From Hyphomicrobiales bacterium (GTDB lineage Bacteria > Pseudomonadota > Alphaproteobacteria > Rhizobiales > Rhizobiaceae), in contig UBXG01000005.1 of the NCBI GenBank assembly GCA_900469475.1, forward strand, positions 372,001 to 436,000: a DNA stretch of 64,000 nt. The letters run 5' to 3'. This document shows, piece by piece, positions 1-8,445 of the stretch. The notes under the pieces were generated by a model. The model did no database searches, was not told the DNA's origin, and saw only the letters and a program-made list of their open reading frames with translations. The position numbers were made by a program, and so were the translations under genes. The stretch's first letter is position 1, and every line of letters begins with the position of its first letter.

Positions 1-186
1 TTGTTCTTAGCGCATTTTTAAGCATGTTTGCTAATCATGGAGATATGTAACCGCCAGAGCGCAGGTGTTGTTTTTGCCTGGCTCCTGTTTGCCGATGCGA
101 TCGGCCCGCGCGCATGAGCGCCCGCGGCAAGGTTCCGATGTCTCCTTGTATGTGTTGCGTATTGTTGCGTTCGGAGTTCATGTGCC
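1..186. other. Upstream region of flagellin
   Basis: Non-coding stretch before the flagellin GTG start. I see no convincing reading frame; the antisense frame over part of it is a shadow with no family resemblance. The first bases may belong to the 3' flank of a gene outside the window. No clear sigma-70 promoter could be picked by eye. Confidence 0.4.
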
Positions 187-1200
187 GTGAGTATTTTTTC
201 GACCTTCATCAGGGTCAGTCCCTCTATGAATACAGCGCTGGAAGTGCTGAGGGACACCCAGGCCAAACTGGGTAATGCCGAACGACAGATGTCGTCGGGC
301 CTGCGGGTTCAAACGGCGAGAGACAATGCTACGTACTGGAAAATCTCGACTTTGACGCATACCGACGTCGGTGCGATTTCGTCGGTTCAGGATGCGCTCG
401 GTCTCGCCGCCTCGACCGTCAGCACGGCTTCTACGGGTGTCGGCAGCGCGATCGACGTCGTGACCGAGATCAGGACAAAGCTTGTCAGCGCCTATGAGAC
501 CAGCGTCGACAAAACGAAGCTTAATGACGAGATTGCGCAGCTGAAACAGCAGCTGCGCAGCGTCGGAGAGTCTGCGACCTTCAATGGCGTCAACTGGACG
601 GTGCTGCGGGATGGCGCCGATCCTACCGATCCGCACGAAGTGCCGGGTTCGCTGATCCGCGGCAGCAACGGGACAGTGACGATCGGCATGCTGAGCTATG
701 CCGGCGTGAGCTCGACGACAGGTCCGATCACCTCCGCCGATGCGCGTTATCTGATCGATGACCAGTCGAGTGGCTCCGGCGGATATGGCGTGCTGACGTC
801 GACGTCTTTCGCAACCGAGGCCGGGGCTGCAAGGAACTATGTGCTCGTCAGCACTCAGAACGGCAATACGAGCGGCCAGGTGGAGATCTCGCTCGATGCG
901 AATACGACCCAAGGGGCCATCGCCGACATGGTCAACACAGTGACGGGAATGTTGAACCAGCTCAAGACGATCGGGTCCGCATTCGGCTCCCTCGAATCGC
1001 GCATCAATCTTCAGACCGAGTTCGCCAAGAATCTGAGCGATTCCCTGACCAGCGGTGTCGGGAAGCTTGTCGATGCCGATATGGAGCAGCAATCGAGCAA
1101 GGTTCTGGCGTTGCAGGCTCAGCAGCAGCTCGGGCTGCAATCGCTCTCGATCGCCAATGCCAGCTACAATACGGCTTTGCAGCTTTTCCAGAATCTCTGA
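187..1200 (+). CDS. Flagellin
   Basis: Structural subunit of the flagellar filament, exported by the flagellar type III system. The 337-residue product has both conserved flagellin ends. The N-terminal D0/D1 coiled coil contains SSGLRV near residue 37 and is followed by DNATYWKIS. The C-terminal D0 segment ends with QSLSIANASYNTALQLFQNL-like sequence (residues about 317-337). The middle, variable domain is short, as in rhizobial flagellins. The GTG at 187 is chosen because it supplies the hydrophobic N-terminal stretch that flagellins need; the next ATG (226) would truncate it. Rhizobia usually carry several flagellin genes in tandem, but here only one copy is seen and no other flagellar gene follows, so it may be an outlying paralogue or the edge of a flagellar locus. 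Confidence 0.9.
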   Translation: MSIFSTFIRVSPSMNTALEVLRDTQAKLGNAERQMSSGLRVQTARDNATYWKISTLTHTDVGAISSVQDALGLAASTVSTASTGVGSAIDVVTEIRTKLVSAYETSVDKTKLNDEIAQLKQQLRSVGESATFNGVNWTVLRDGADPTDPHEVPGSLIRGSNGTVTIGMLSYAGVSSTTGPITSADARYLIDDQSSGSGGYGVLTSTSFATEAGAARNYVLVSTQNGNTSGQVEISLDANTTQGAIADMVNTVTGMLNQLKTIGSAFGSLESRINLQTEFAKNLSDSLTSGVGKLVDADMEQQSSKVLALQAQQQLGLQSLSIANASYNTALQLFQNL

Positions 1201-1515
1201 GAGCCAACCAAAATCATAAGAGGCAGAGTTATACGTATCCGCATTGTCTCGGTGGCTTTAGCCGTTTTTTCGCTTGGCTGGAGTGTTCGCGATGCTGCCA
1301 GAGGCAGCATCAATGCGATGGTGATATGGCTCGGCTTTGCAATGTTCTAGGGTCTAATGTGTATTATGTATTCGATGGTTCACGCGAGATATTGAGAGAT
1401 TGTTGCCGAAATTGCTTCTATCCCAAAGATATAAGGCCGTCATAGATTTCTCTTCACGATATTGCCGCAATGCTTCATATCTGCTGCGGCCATCGAACCG
1501 GAGAGCGATGATTCC
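1201..1515. other. Intergenic region with hairpin
   Basis: About 315 bases between flagellin and the lipoprotein gene. A T-run follows a weak stem near 1245-1270 and might end flagellin transcription. A strong 9-10 bp stem with a 3-base loop lies at 1291-1311 (GATGCTGCC / GGCAGCATC). It has no T-run, so it is not a classical terminator. No gene is apparent. Confidence 0.4.
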
Positions 1516-2184
1516 ATGATAAAGAGAATTGCCATTCTTGCCCTAGCGGCAGCCTTTTTGAACGCATGCACGACCACCGATCCCTATACAGGTGAGCAGA
1601 AAGTTTCCAATACGGCAGGCGGTGCAGCGATCGGTGCCGGTGTCGGCGCTGTCGCAGGCCTTCTGATCGGCCATTCGCCGGCCTCGCGCCGCAATGCCGC
1701 GCTCATCGGCGCAGGCGTCGGTGCGCTCGCAGGTGCGGGCATCGGCAACTACATGGACCAGCAGGAATCCGAACTGCGTGCGCAGCTGCAGGGCACCGGC
1801 GTCTCCGTTACGCGCGTCGGCGACCGCATCATCCTCAACATGCCGTCGGCAATCACCTTCGACATCGACCAGGACGCGATCAAGCCGGAATTCTTCCCGA
1901 CGCTGAATTCTGTCGCGATCGTTCTGCGCAAGTTCAACCGCACGCTGATCGACGTCAACGGCCATACGGATTCGACCGGCAGCCTGCAGCATAACCAGGA
2001 TCTGTCAGAGCGCCGCGCCGGATCGGTTGCCTCCTACCTCGGCAGCCAGGGCATCGATCAGCGCCGCATGTCTGCCATCGGCTTCGGCCCGTCGCAGCCG
2101 GTCGCAACGAATGCAACCGAGGCTGGCCGCGCCCAGAACCGCCGCGTCGAGATCCAGATCGCACCGATCACGCAGAACGGCTAA
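1516..2184 (+). CDS. OmpA-family lipoprotein (YiaD-like)
   Basis: Predicted outer-membrane lipoprotein that anchors the envelope to peptidoglycan. The 222-residue product starts with a lipoprotein signal peptide ending in LNAC (Cys18). Glycine-zipper repeats follow at about residues 35-75 (GAAIGAGVGAVAGLLIG and a second copy). An OmpA C-terminal domain fills about residues 95-215, including NGHTDSTGS, LSERRA and NRRVEI, which carry the peptidoglycan-binding Asp and Arg positions. The ATG at 1516 is preferred over an in-frame ATG at 1462 because only the later start puts the signal peptide at the N-terminus. A rho-independent terminator follows at once. Confidence 0.88.
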   Translation: MIKRIAILALAAAFLNACTTTDPYTGEQKVSNTAGGAAIGAGVGAVAGLLIGHSPASRRNAALIGAGVGALAGAGIGNYMDQQESELRAQLQGTGVSVTRVGDRIILNMPSAITFDIDQDAIKPEFFPTLNSVAIVLRKFNRTLIDVNGHTDSTGSLQHNQDLSERRAGSVASYLGSQGIDQRRMSAIGFGPSQPVATNATEAGRAQNRRVEIQIAPITQNG

Positions 2185-2199
2185 GCTTTTTCAACAAAG

Positions 2200-2230
2200 A
2201 CGGCCGGGTCTCACGATCCGGCCGTTTTCT
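2200..2230 (+). terminator. Rho-independent terminator after OmpA lipoprotein
   Basis: An 11-bp stem (arms 2200-2210 and 2215-2225, one G-U pair) with a 4-base loop is followed by TTTTCTTT. It sits 15 bases after the lipoprotein stop codon. Confidence 0.8.
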
Positions 2231-2242
2231 TTGCGCGTCCGA

Positions 2243-2650
2243 TCACGCGTGCATGCTGGCGCCTTTGGTGATCTTGTCGACGATTTTCTTGTCCGCGCGC
2301 AAGGCGATGCCGACGACCTTGGCATCTTCCGGTGCAAATTCTGAGAAGACGGCGCGGTTGGCCGCATCATGGCCGGTTGGAAACATTTCCTCGATGAAGA
2401 TGGAAGACGTGACGCCACGCTCCAGCGAGCGGCGGTGGATGGCGGTAATGCTCTCCTTGTCGGCCGAGAGCACGATGATGGGCTGGATCGACAAAGCGTT
2501 GTAGACGTTGCCGGTGCGATCGCGATAGGCTTCTCCAATAATATCTGGATGCTGTCCGGCTATGCCTGTCGACAGGAAGGCCGTTACATTCAGTTTTTGC
2601 CAGGATTGAAGGTCGCTTCGCAGAACGATCGCGATTTTGGTATCGAACAT
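2243..2650 (-). CDS. DUF2000 family protein
   Basis: Small cytoplasmic protein of unknown function, 135 residues. It fits the DUF2000 family along its whole length: the start MFDTKIAIVLRSDLQSWQKL, then NVTAFLSTGIA, IIGEAYRD, the central FIEEMFPTGHD and the C-terminal ALRADKKIVDKITKGASMH. The ATG at 2650 lies only 2 bases from the first ATG of the divergent AraC gene, an arrangement that suggests the regulator controls this gene. Family members often neighbour AraC regulators, but no biochemical role is established that I can name. Confidence 0.82.
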   Translation of the reverse strand: MFDTKIAIVLRSDLQSWQKLNVTAFLSTGIAGQHPDIIGEAYRDRTGNVYNALSIQPIIVLSADKESITAIHRRSLERGVTSSIFIEEMFPTGHDAANRAVFSEFAPEDAKVVGIALRADKKIVDKITKGASMHA

Positions 2651-2652
2651 CG

Positions 2653-3552
2653 ATGGTCACTTTCATGCAGTCTGGAAATGGGACATTGCGCGAGGATGTA
2701 ACCGGACAGATCTTCGAGGGTCTTGAACGTTTGTGCGTGACGCCGGAAGCCAATCGCATCCTTTCCGCGCCGGCCTATCCGGGCATCGAACGCATCCAGG
2801 CGCAGTTTCGCGGCGATGCCTTCGAACTGCATCGGCACGATACCTATGCGCTTGGAGTCACCATGCGCGGCGTGCAGACATTCCGCTATCGCGGCGAACA
2901 GCGCTACAGCCTGCCCGGGCGGGTGATCATTCTTCATCCGGACGAACTGCATGACGGCGGGGCCGCGACCGATGACGGGCTCGTGTACCGGATGCTGTAT
3001 CTGGAACCATCGGTACTGTTTCAATGTCTTGAGGCGGCGCGTGTCGGCCTGCCTTTCGTCGATGACCCCGTGGTGGAAGACACTCGTCTCGCCGGCTTGT
3101 TGCTGGCGGCGCTTGGTGAGCTCGATCGGGAGTTGGATGAGCTCTTCGTTGACGATTTCGTCTCGCGGCTCACCGACGGACTTGTCCAGCATGCCCGTTT
3201 GCCGCAACGGCCTTTGGGTAGCATTGCCTGGGGGCAGGTGAAGGCTGCGCGGGACTACCTCGAAGCGCATGTCACGCGGGGTGTGCGCTCGCAGGAGCTT
3301 GAGCGCATCACCGGTCTCGATCGCTTTGCGCTTGCGCGGCATTTCCGTGCCGCCTTTGCAACAAGCCCGCATCGGTTCCTGCTGATGCGGCGGCTGCAGC
3401 AGGCAAAGGCGATGATCGGCGCGGGAGAACCGATCGCGGAGGTGGCTGCGGCAACCGGCTTTGCCGATCAGAGCCATCTGACCCGACATTTCAAGAAGGC
3501 GTTCGGCATTGCTCCAGGTGCCTGGAACACTATGGTTCAAAGAACCGCTTAG
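2653..3552 (+). CDS. AraC family transcriptional regulator
   Basis: DNA-binding one-component regulator, 299 residues. An N-terminal cupin-like AraC ligand domain (about residues 45-150) contains ELHRHDTYALGVTMRG and ILHPDELHDG. The C-terminal double helix-turn-helix spans about residues 195-295, with FALARHFRAAFATSPHRFLL and the second-helix signature IAEVAAATGFADQSHLTRHF. It is divergent from the DUF2000 gene, which is its most likely target. Since the two first ATGs are 2 bases apart, the true start may be the ATG at 2665, or the promoter may lie inside the neighbour. Confidence 0.88.
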   Translation: MVTFMQSGNGTLREDVTGQIFEGLERLCVTPEANRILSAPAYPGIERIQAQFRGDAFELHRHDTYALGVTMRGVQTFRYRGEQRYSLPGRVIILHPDELHDGGAATDDGLVYRMLYLEPSVLFQCLEAARVGLPFVDDPVVEDTRLAGLLLAALGELDRELDELFVDDFVSRLTDGLVQHARLPQRPLGSIAWGQVKAARDYLEAHVTRGVRSQELERITGLDRFALARHFRAAFATSPHRFLLMRRLQQAKAMIGAGEPIAEVAAATGFADQSHLTRHFKKAFGIAPGAWNTMVQRTA

Positions 3553-3568
3553 CCGAGCTTGCCGACCT

Positions 3569-4294
3569 TCAATGCAGGCCGAGGAACTGCTTGAGTTCAG
3601 GCGTTTGCGGGTTGGCAAAGACTTCGCTCGGCGGTCCGATTTCGTGCACGCGCCCCTGGTGCATGAAGACCACGCGCGAGCAGACGTCCCGGGCGAATTT
3701 CATCTCATGCGTCACCATCAGCAGCGTCATGCCTTCGCCGGCTAGTTCTCGCACGACAGCAAGAACTTCCGCCACCAGCTCCGGGTCCAGCGCGGAGGTG
3801 ATTTCATCGCAGAGAAGCGCGATCGGCTGCATGGCGAGTGCTCTTGCGATGGCGACGCGCTGCTGCTGGCCGCCGGAGAGTTCGTCCGGATAAGCGTCGA
3901 ACTTGTGCCCAAGGCCGACACGGTCGAGCATGCGCCGCGCCATCGCCTCGGCTTCGGCCTTGGCGGTCTTCTTGACGACCATCTGCGAGAGCATGACGTT
4001 GCGTCCCGCGCTCAGATGCGGGAAGAGATTGAATTGCTGGAAGATCATGCCGACCTTCAGCCGGAGCGCCTTCAGATGCAGGTCGTCGGGCAGAAGCTGC
4101 GCGCCGGCGACGGAGATCGAGCCGTCATTGATCGTCTCCAGCCCGTTGATGCAGCGCAGCAGTGTCGATTTTCCGGAGCCGCTCTTGCCGATGATAGCGA
4201 TGACTTCGCCGGGCTCGACATCGAGGTTGATGCCCTTCAGGACTTCATTGGTGCCGAAGTTCTTGCGGACTTCAGTGATTTCGATGAGCGACAT
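3569..4294 (-). CDS. Amino-acid ABC transporter, ATP-binding protein
   Basis: Cytoplasmic ATPase of a polar amino-acid importer (GlnQ/HisP class), 241 residues. Walker A GKSGSGKST lies at residues 36-44, the Q-loop at FQQFNLFPH, the ABC signature LSGGQQQRVAIARAL and Walker B ALLCDEITSALDPE. The H-loop is MVTHEMKFARDV. Its start lies inside the end of the upstream permease gene (23-base overlap), indicating translational coupling. It is the last gene of a four-gene minus-strand operon: binding protein, permease, permease, ATPase. The substrate cannot be read from the sequence. Confidence 0.93.
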   Translation of the reverse strand: MSLIEITEVRKNFGTNEVLKGINLDVEPGEVIAIIGKSGSGKSTLLRCINGLETINDGSISVAGAQLLPDDLHLKALRLKVGMIFQQFNLFPHLSAGRNVMLSQMVVKKTAKAEAEAMARRMLDRVGLGHKFDAYPDELSGGQQQRVAIARALAMQPIALLCDEITSALDPELVAEVLAVVRELAGEGMTLLMVTHEMKFARDVCSRVVFMHQGRVHEIGPPSEVFANPQTPELKQFLGLH

Positions 4295-4931
4295 TGAGCT
4301 TCCTCTCCAGGATCTGGCTGCTCTTCGACAGCGGCCAGCACAGGGCGAAATAGATGAGCGCGACGAAGCCGTAGACGGTGAACGGCTGAAAGGTCGCGTT
4401 GGTGATGACGGTGCCGGCCTTCGATAGCTCGACGAAGCCGATAATGGAGGTCAACGCCGTGCCCTTGACGACCTGCACGGAGAAGCCGACCGTGGGCGGC
4501 ACGGCGATGCGCAGCGCCTGCGGCAGGATGACGTAGCGCATCTGCTGCAGATAACCCATGCCGAGACTTGCCGATGCCTCCCATTGGCCTTTGGCCACGG
4601 CCTCGACGCAGCCGCGCCAGATTTCCGTCAAAAAGGCAGCCGACCAGAGAGTGAGTGCGACGCCGGCAGCCAGCCAGGCCGGTACGTCGATGCCGAAGAG
4701 CCCGAGGCCAAAGAAGGCGAGGAAGAGCTGCATCAGCAGCGGCGTGCCTTGAAACAATTCGACGAAGTATCTGACGGCGACACGGCCGGCCTTGGCTTTG
4801 CCGATACGCAGAAAGAGCAGGATCGCACCGACGATAGCGCCGCCCGCAAAGGAGACGAGAGAGAGGAGGATCGTCCACCGCGCTGCCAGAAGCAGGCCGC
4901 GCAGAATATCCCATGTGGTGAATTGGATCAT
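4272..4931 (-). CDS. Amino-acid ABC transporter permease 2
   Basis: Integral inner-membrane subunit of the amino-acid importer (HisM/GlnP family), 219 residues. An early membrane segment (about 15-38) is followed by PLLMQLFLAFFGLGLFGI and the EAA loop around EASASLGMGYLQQMRYVILPQALRIAVPP, which contacts the ATPase. The start overlaps the stop of the preceding permease by 4 bases (ATGA), the usual coupling in these operons. The two permeases probably form a heterodimer. Confidence 0.92.
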   Translation of the reverse strand: MIQFTTWDILRGLLLAARWTILLSLVSFAGGAIVGAILLFLRIGKAKAGRVAVRYFVELFQGTPLLMQLFLAFFGLGLFGIDVPAWLAAGVALTLWSAAFLTEIWRGCVEAVAKGQWEASASLGMGYLQQMRYVILPQALRIAVPPTVGFSVQVVKGTALTSIIGFVELSKAGTVITNATFQPFTVYGFVALIYFALCWPLSKSSQILERKLNVAHRNH

Positions 4932-5599
4932 TGGCGGACCCTGCGTGGAAAGATCAGCTTGCCCACGACCGCCAGTGCCTGCCGAAGCAGGACCGCCAGC
5001 GCGAGGTATATCGCCGTGGATACGAAATAGGCCTCGAACGCACGAAACGAGCGCGACTGAATGAAGTTTGCCGCGAAGGTCAGGTCCTCGGCGGCGATCT
5101 GCGAGACGACGGAGGAGCCGAGCATGACGATGACGACTTGCGATGACAATGCCGGCCAGATGCGCTGCAGGGACGGAACGAGGACGACATGCCGGAAGGT
5201 CTCGAACCGGGTCATGGCAAGGCTGGCGCCGGCTTCGAACTGGCCGCGTGGTGTTGCCTGTATGCCGGCGCGGATGATCTCGCAGCTATAGGCTCCGAGA
5301 TTGATGATCATGGCGAGATTAGCGGCGGTCATCTCGTTCATCTGAACGCCGATGCCGGGCAGGCCAAAGAAAATGAAGAAGAGCTGGATCAGAAATGGCG
5401 TATTGCGGATGAGCTCGACATAGGCAGCCACCAAGGGTTTGAGCCAGCTCGGGCCAAGTGCGCGAGCCCAGGCGCAGGCAATTCCGAGGATAATGCCAAG
5501 CACAGCGCCTATAAGGGTCAGCTCCACCGTGACGAGAACGCCCTTGATCAGCGTGGGATAGTATTCGGCAAGCCAGCCGAAATCGAAGTGATAGCGCAT
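4928..5599 (-). CDS. Amino-acid ABC transporter permease 1
   Basis: Inner-membrane permease of the same importer, 223 residues, paired with the next gene. It shows the HisM/GlnP hallmarks: VELIRNTPFLIQLFFIFFGLP (about residues 62-82) and an EAA loop FEAGASLAMTRFETFRHVVL. Several strongly hydrophobic membrane segments are visible. It follows the binding-protein gene by about 60 bases and overlaps the second permease by 4 bases. Confidence 0.92.
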   Translation of the reverse strand: MRYHFDFGWLAEYYPTLIKGVLVTVELTLIGAVLGIILGIACAWARALGPSWLKPLVAAYVELIRNTPFLIQLFFIFFGLPGIGVQMNEMTAANLAMIINLGAYSCEIIRAGIQATPRGQFEAGASLAMTRFETFRHVVLVPSLQRIWPALSSQVVIVMLGSSVVSQIAAEDLTFAANFIQSRSFRAFEAYFVSTAIYLALAVLLRQALAVVGKLIFPRRVRQ

Positions 5600-5662
5600 G
5601 GGAGAAAGCCTCGCTGAGACCGATCACGCCGCCGAATGACGGCGCGATCAGTCCTGCGTTGA

Positions 5663-6457
5663 TCAGAAGCCGGCCGGCAGGTCGGCGCCCAGCCACTTCT
5701 GTGACATCTTGTTCAGTGTCCCGTCCGCCTTGGCGGCGGCAATGATGTCATTGACCTTCTTCTGCAATGCCTGCTCGTTCTTGTTCAGGCCGATGAAGCA
5801 GGGGGAGTTGGTGATGAGGAATTTCATCTCGGGCTTCTTCGGCGGATTCCTGGCAAGAATGGCCGCCGCGACGACATTGCCGGTTGCAACCAGCTGAACC
5901 TGTCCGGACAGGAAGGCGGAGATGGTGCCATTATTGTCCTCGTAGCGCTTGATCGTCGCATCTTGCGGCGCGACCTTGGTCAGCGCGAGATCCTCGATCG
6001 CGCCGCGGGTGACGCCGATCGTCTTGCCGGAAAGGTCTTCCGGCTTCGCGGCCGCGACATCGCCGGGACCGAAGACGCCGTTGAAGAAGGGCGCATAGGC
6101 GTCGGAGAAATCGATGACCTTTTCACGATCCGGATTCTTGCCGAGGCTTGAGATCACCAGATCGACCTTGTTCGTCTGCAGATAGGGAATGCGGTTGGCG
6201 CTGGTAACCGGAACGAGCTCCGTTTTCACGCCGAGTTTTTCGCCGATCAGATTGGCCATGTCGATGTCATAGCCCATGGGTGCCATGTCCGTGCCGACAC
6301 TGCCGAAGGGCGGAAAGTCCTGCGGAACGGCGACGCGCAGCGTGCCGCGGGAGGTTATGTCGCTCAGGGCATCCGCCCGAGCTGCGCCAGGGGCGGAAAT
6401 TGACCCCATCGCCAGCATCGCGATACCGAGTGCCATGAGCATTTGTCTGCGCTTCAT
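5663..6457 (-). CDS. Amino-acid ABC transporter, periplasmic binding protein
   Basis: Periplasmic solute receptor of the importer (SBP_bac_3 family), 264 residues. It has a signal peptide of about 32 residues (MKRRQMLMALGIAMLAMG, cleavage near AARA-DAL). The family core follows: GTLRVAVPQDFPPFG, GYDIDMANLIGEKLGVK and KVDLVISSLGKNPDREKVIDFSDAY. I chose the ATG at 6457, preceded by a GGAAGGAC ribosome-binding site. A longer in-frame extension to 6547 would bury the signal peptide. It is the first gene of the operon; specificity is not deducible. Confidence 0.92.
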   Translation of the reverse strand: MKRRQMLMALGIAMLAMGSISAPGAARADALSDITSRGTLRVAVPQDFPPFGSVGTDMAPMGYDIDMANLIGEKLGVKTELVPVTSANRIPYLQTNKVDLVISSLGKNPDREKVIDFSDAYAPFFNGVFGPGDVAAAKPEDLSGKTIGVTRGAIEDLALTKVAPQDATIKRYEDNNGTISAFLSGQVQLVATGNVVAAAILARNPPKKPEMKFLITNSPCFIGLNKNEQALQKKVNDIIAAAKADGTLNKMSQKWLGADLPAGF

Positions 6458-6787
6458 CGAATGTCCTTCCAATCGTGGCTGTATGAAAGCTGAAAGGCGA
6501 AATGCAAGACATATGCCAGGCGACGGAAGACTGCCTCGCGGTGTCATGGTATGGATGAAAGTGAATGTTCGGTGATCGTTGAGGTGATGGATTGATTAAA
6601 ATATAGGCAAAATTCTGCTGCGATGCTTTTTCCCGCCGACCGATCGTCGCACCTTTGATCAATCGCACAAAACTTGAACTTATGCGCGATAGCGGCTCAC
6701 TTTCATCACTGGACAGCCCCGCCCCAAATGCCCCATAGAACCGAGAGGGGTTAACGCCCTGGACGACCGCGATGGGAGATTCGGACT
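6458..6787. other. Divergent intergenic region
   Basis: About 330 bases between the ABC operon (minus) and the lactate dehydrogenase-like gene (plus), so it must hold both promoters. An AT-rich tract near 6590-6612 and a GGGAGATTC ribosome-binding site just before 6788 are visible. I see no gene or strong hairpin. Confidence 0.4.
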
Positions 6788-8200
6788 ATGGTTTTGGCTG
6801 ATGCAAAGGCGGGAACACGCAACGAGGCCGGCATATCCGCCGTTCTCGGCATTCTGAAGCAGGCCTTCGGTGAACGTTTCCAGACCGGCGAAAGTTTTCG
6901 TGCCCAGCACGCTCACACCACCACTTATATCCCATCGCAGCTGCCGGACGGCGTGGTCTTTGCTGAAACGAGCGAGGACGTGCGGACTGTCGTGAAGGCA
7001 TGTGCCGAACACAAGGTCCCAGTTATTCCTTTTGGCACTGGCTCTTCGCTGGAGGGACAGGTGAATGCGCCGCAGGGCGGCATTTCCATCGATTTCAGCC
7101 GCATGAACCGCATTCTCGAAATCAATGCCGAGGATCTGGATTGCACGGTCGAGCCCGGCGTCACCCGCGAGCAGCTTAATACCTACCTGCGCGATACCGG
7201 CCTGTTCTTCCCGATCGATCCGGGCGCTAACGCTTCGATCGGCGGCATGGCATCGACGCGCGCATCGGGTACCAACGCTGTGCGCTATGGCACGATGAAG
7301 GACAATGTGCTGTCCGTGACCGTGGTCACTGCCAATGGCGAGGAAATCCGCACCGCCCGCCGCGCCAAGAAATCATCCGCCGGTTACGATCTGACACGGC
7401 TCTTTGTCGGAGCGGAAGGCACGCTCGGCGTACTGACGTCGATCACCCTGCGCCTGCAGGGCATTCCGCAGAAGATCGCCGGCGGGGCCTGCGCTTTTCC
7501 GGACATCAAGGCGGCTTGCGATGCCGTCATCATGACCATCCAGATGGGCGTTCCCGTCGCGCGCATCGAGCTGCTCGATGCCATGCAGATGCGGGCCTGC
7601 AACCGCTATTCCGGCCTGACCTATGACGAGAAGCCGACGCTTTTCCTTGAATTCCACGGCACTGACGAGACGGTAGCGCTGCAGTCGGAGCAATTTACCG
7701 AGATCGCGGCGGAATGCGGGGGCGGCGAATTCCTTTGGACAAGCAATGCCGAAGAGCGCAACAAGCTTTGGAAAGCCCGCCACGACGCCTATTGGGCCTG
7801 CCGCGCGCTGGCGCCGGAGTTGGCTGCGCTATCGACAGATGTCTGCGTGCCGATCTCACGCCTTGCCGAATGCGTAGCGGAAACCCAGGCCGATATCGAG
7901 GCGCATGGCCTGCTGGCCCCGATCGTCGGCCATGCCGGCGACGGCAATTTCCATGTGCTCGTCCTGTTTGACGACAAGACCTCTGAAGGGATCGCTGTCG
8001 TCGAGGAATTCGTCGCTCGCCTTAACGCGCGTGCGCTCGCCATGGATGGCACATGCACAGGCGAGCACGGCATAGGGCAGGGGAAGATGGCATTTCTGGA
8101 GCAGGAGCTCGGCGATGCCGTCGATCTGATGCGTCAAATCAAGGAGTCGCTTGATCCGGATGCCATTTTCAATCCAGGGAAGATATTCCGCAGGCACTGA
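6788..8200 (+). CDS. FAD-linked oxidoreductase (D-lactate dehydrogenase type)
   Basis: Flavoprotein that probably oxidises a D-2-hydroxyacid such as D-lactate and passes electrons to the respiratory chain. The 470-residue product has a PCMH-type FAD domain (about 50-230; PVIPFGTGSSLEGQ, DPGANASIGGMASTRASGTNAVRYG) and a FAD-oxidase C-terminal domain (about 235-468) with PIVGHAGDGNFHVLV and the motif GTCTGEHGIGQGK. Length and motifs fit the LDHD/Dld2 group better than GlcD, because no glcE or glcF follows. It appears to be monocistronic. The exact substrate is inferred from the family only. Confidence 0.85.
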   Translation: MVLADAKAGTRNEAGISAVLGILKQAFGERFQTGESFRAQHAHTTTYIPSQLPDGVVFAETSEDVRTVVKACAEHKVPVIPFGTGSSLEGQVNAPQGGISIDFSRMNRILEINAEDLDCTVEPGVTREQLNTYLRDTGLFFPIDPGANASIGGMASTRASGTNAVRYGTMKDNVLSVTVVTANGEEIRTARRAKKSSAGYDLTRLFVGAEGTLGVLTSITLRLQGIPQKIAGGACAFPDIKAACDAVIMTIQMGVPVARIELLDAMQMRACNRYSGLTYDEKPTLFLEFHGTDETVALQSEQFTEIAAECGGGEFLWTSNAEERNKLWKARHDAYWACRALAPELAALSTDVCVPISRLAECVAETQADIEAHGLLAPIVGHAGDGNFHVLVLFDDKTSEGIAVVEEFVARLNARALAMDGTCTGEHGIGQGKMAFLEQELGDAVDLMRQIKESLDPDAIFNPGKIFRRH

Positions 8201-8445
8201 AAGATGGAATATTTTCATGATCTTGGCTTGCTACAAACGCGAATGACGCTAGGCTGCATCCGCACTTTTCCGGTTTTTGCCATAAAAAGCCACTGACACG
8301 CGCTAGAGGAGGCATACCTCTTAAAAAGAGCTGCTGTGACAGGCGGAGATCGGGTAGAACCGTACATAGACTAAATTATGCCGTGTATGCGCTCTGACAA
8401 GCGACGCCTGCATACGTTGGGAATGAAGATTGGAGACGACACGCG

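Noticed and set aside
178..1140. Long minus-strand open frame opposite flagellin
   Set aside because: Arg/His-rich shadow of the flagellin codons; no family motifs and no ribosome-binding site.
1291..1311. Strong hairpin as a small RNA or terminator
   Set aside because: The stem is perfect but has no T-run and no promoter could be placed; reported only as a hairpin in the intergenic entry.
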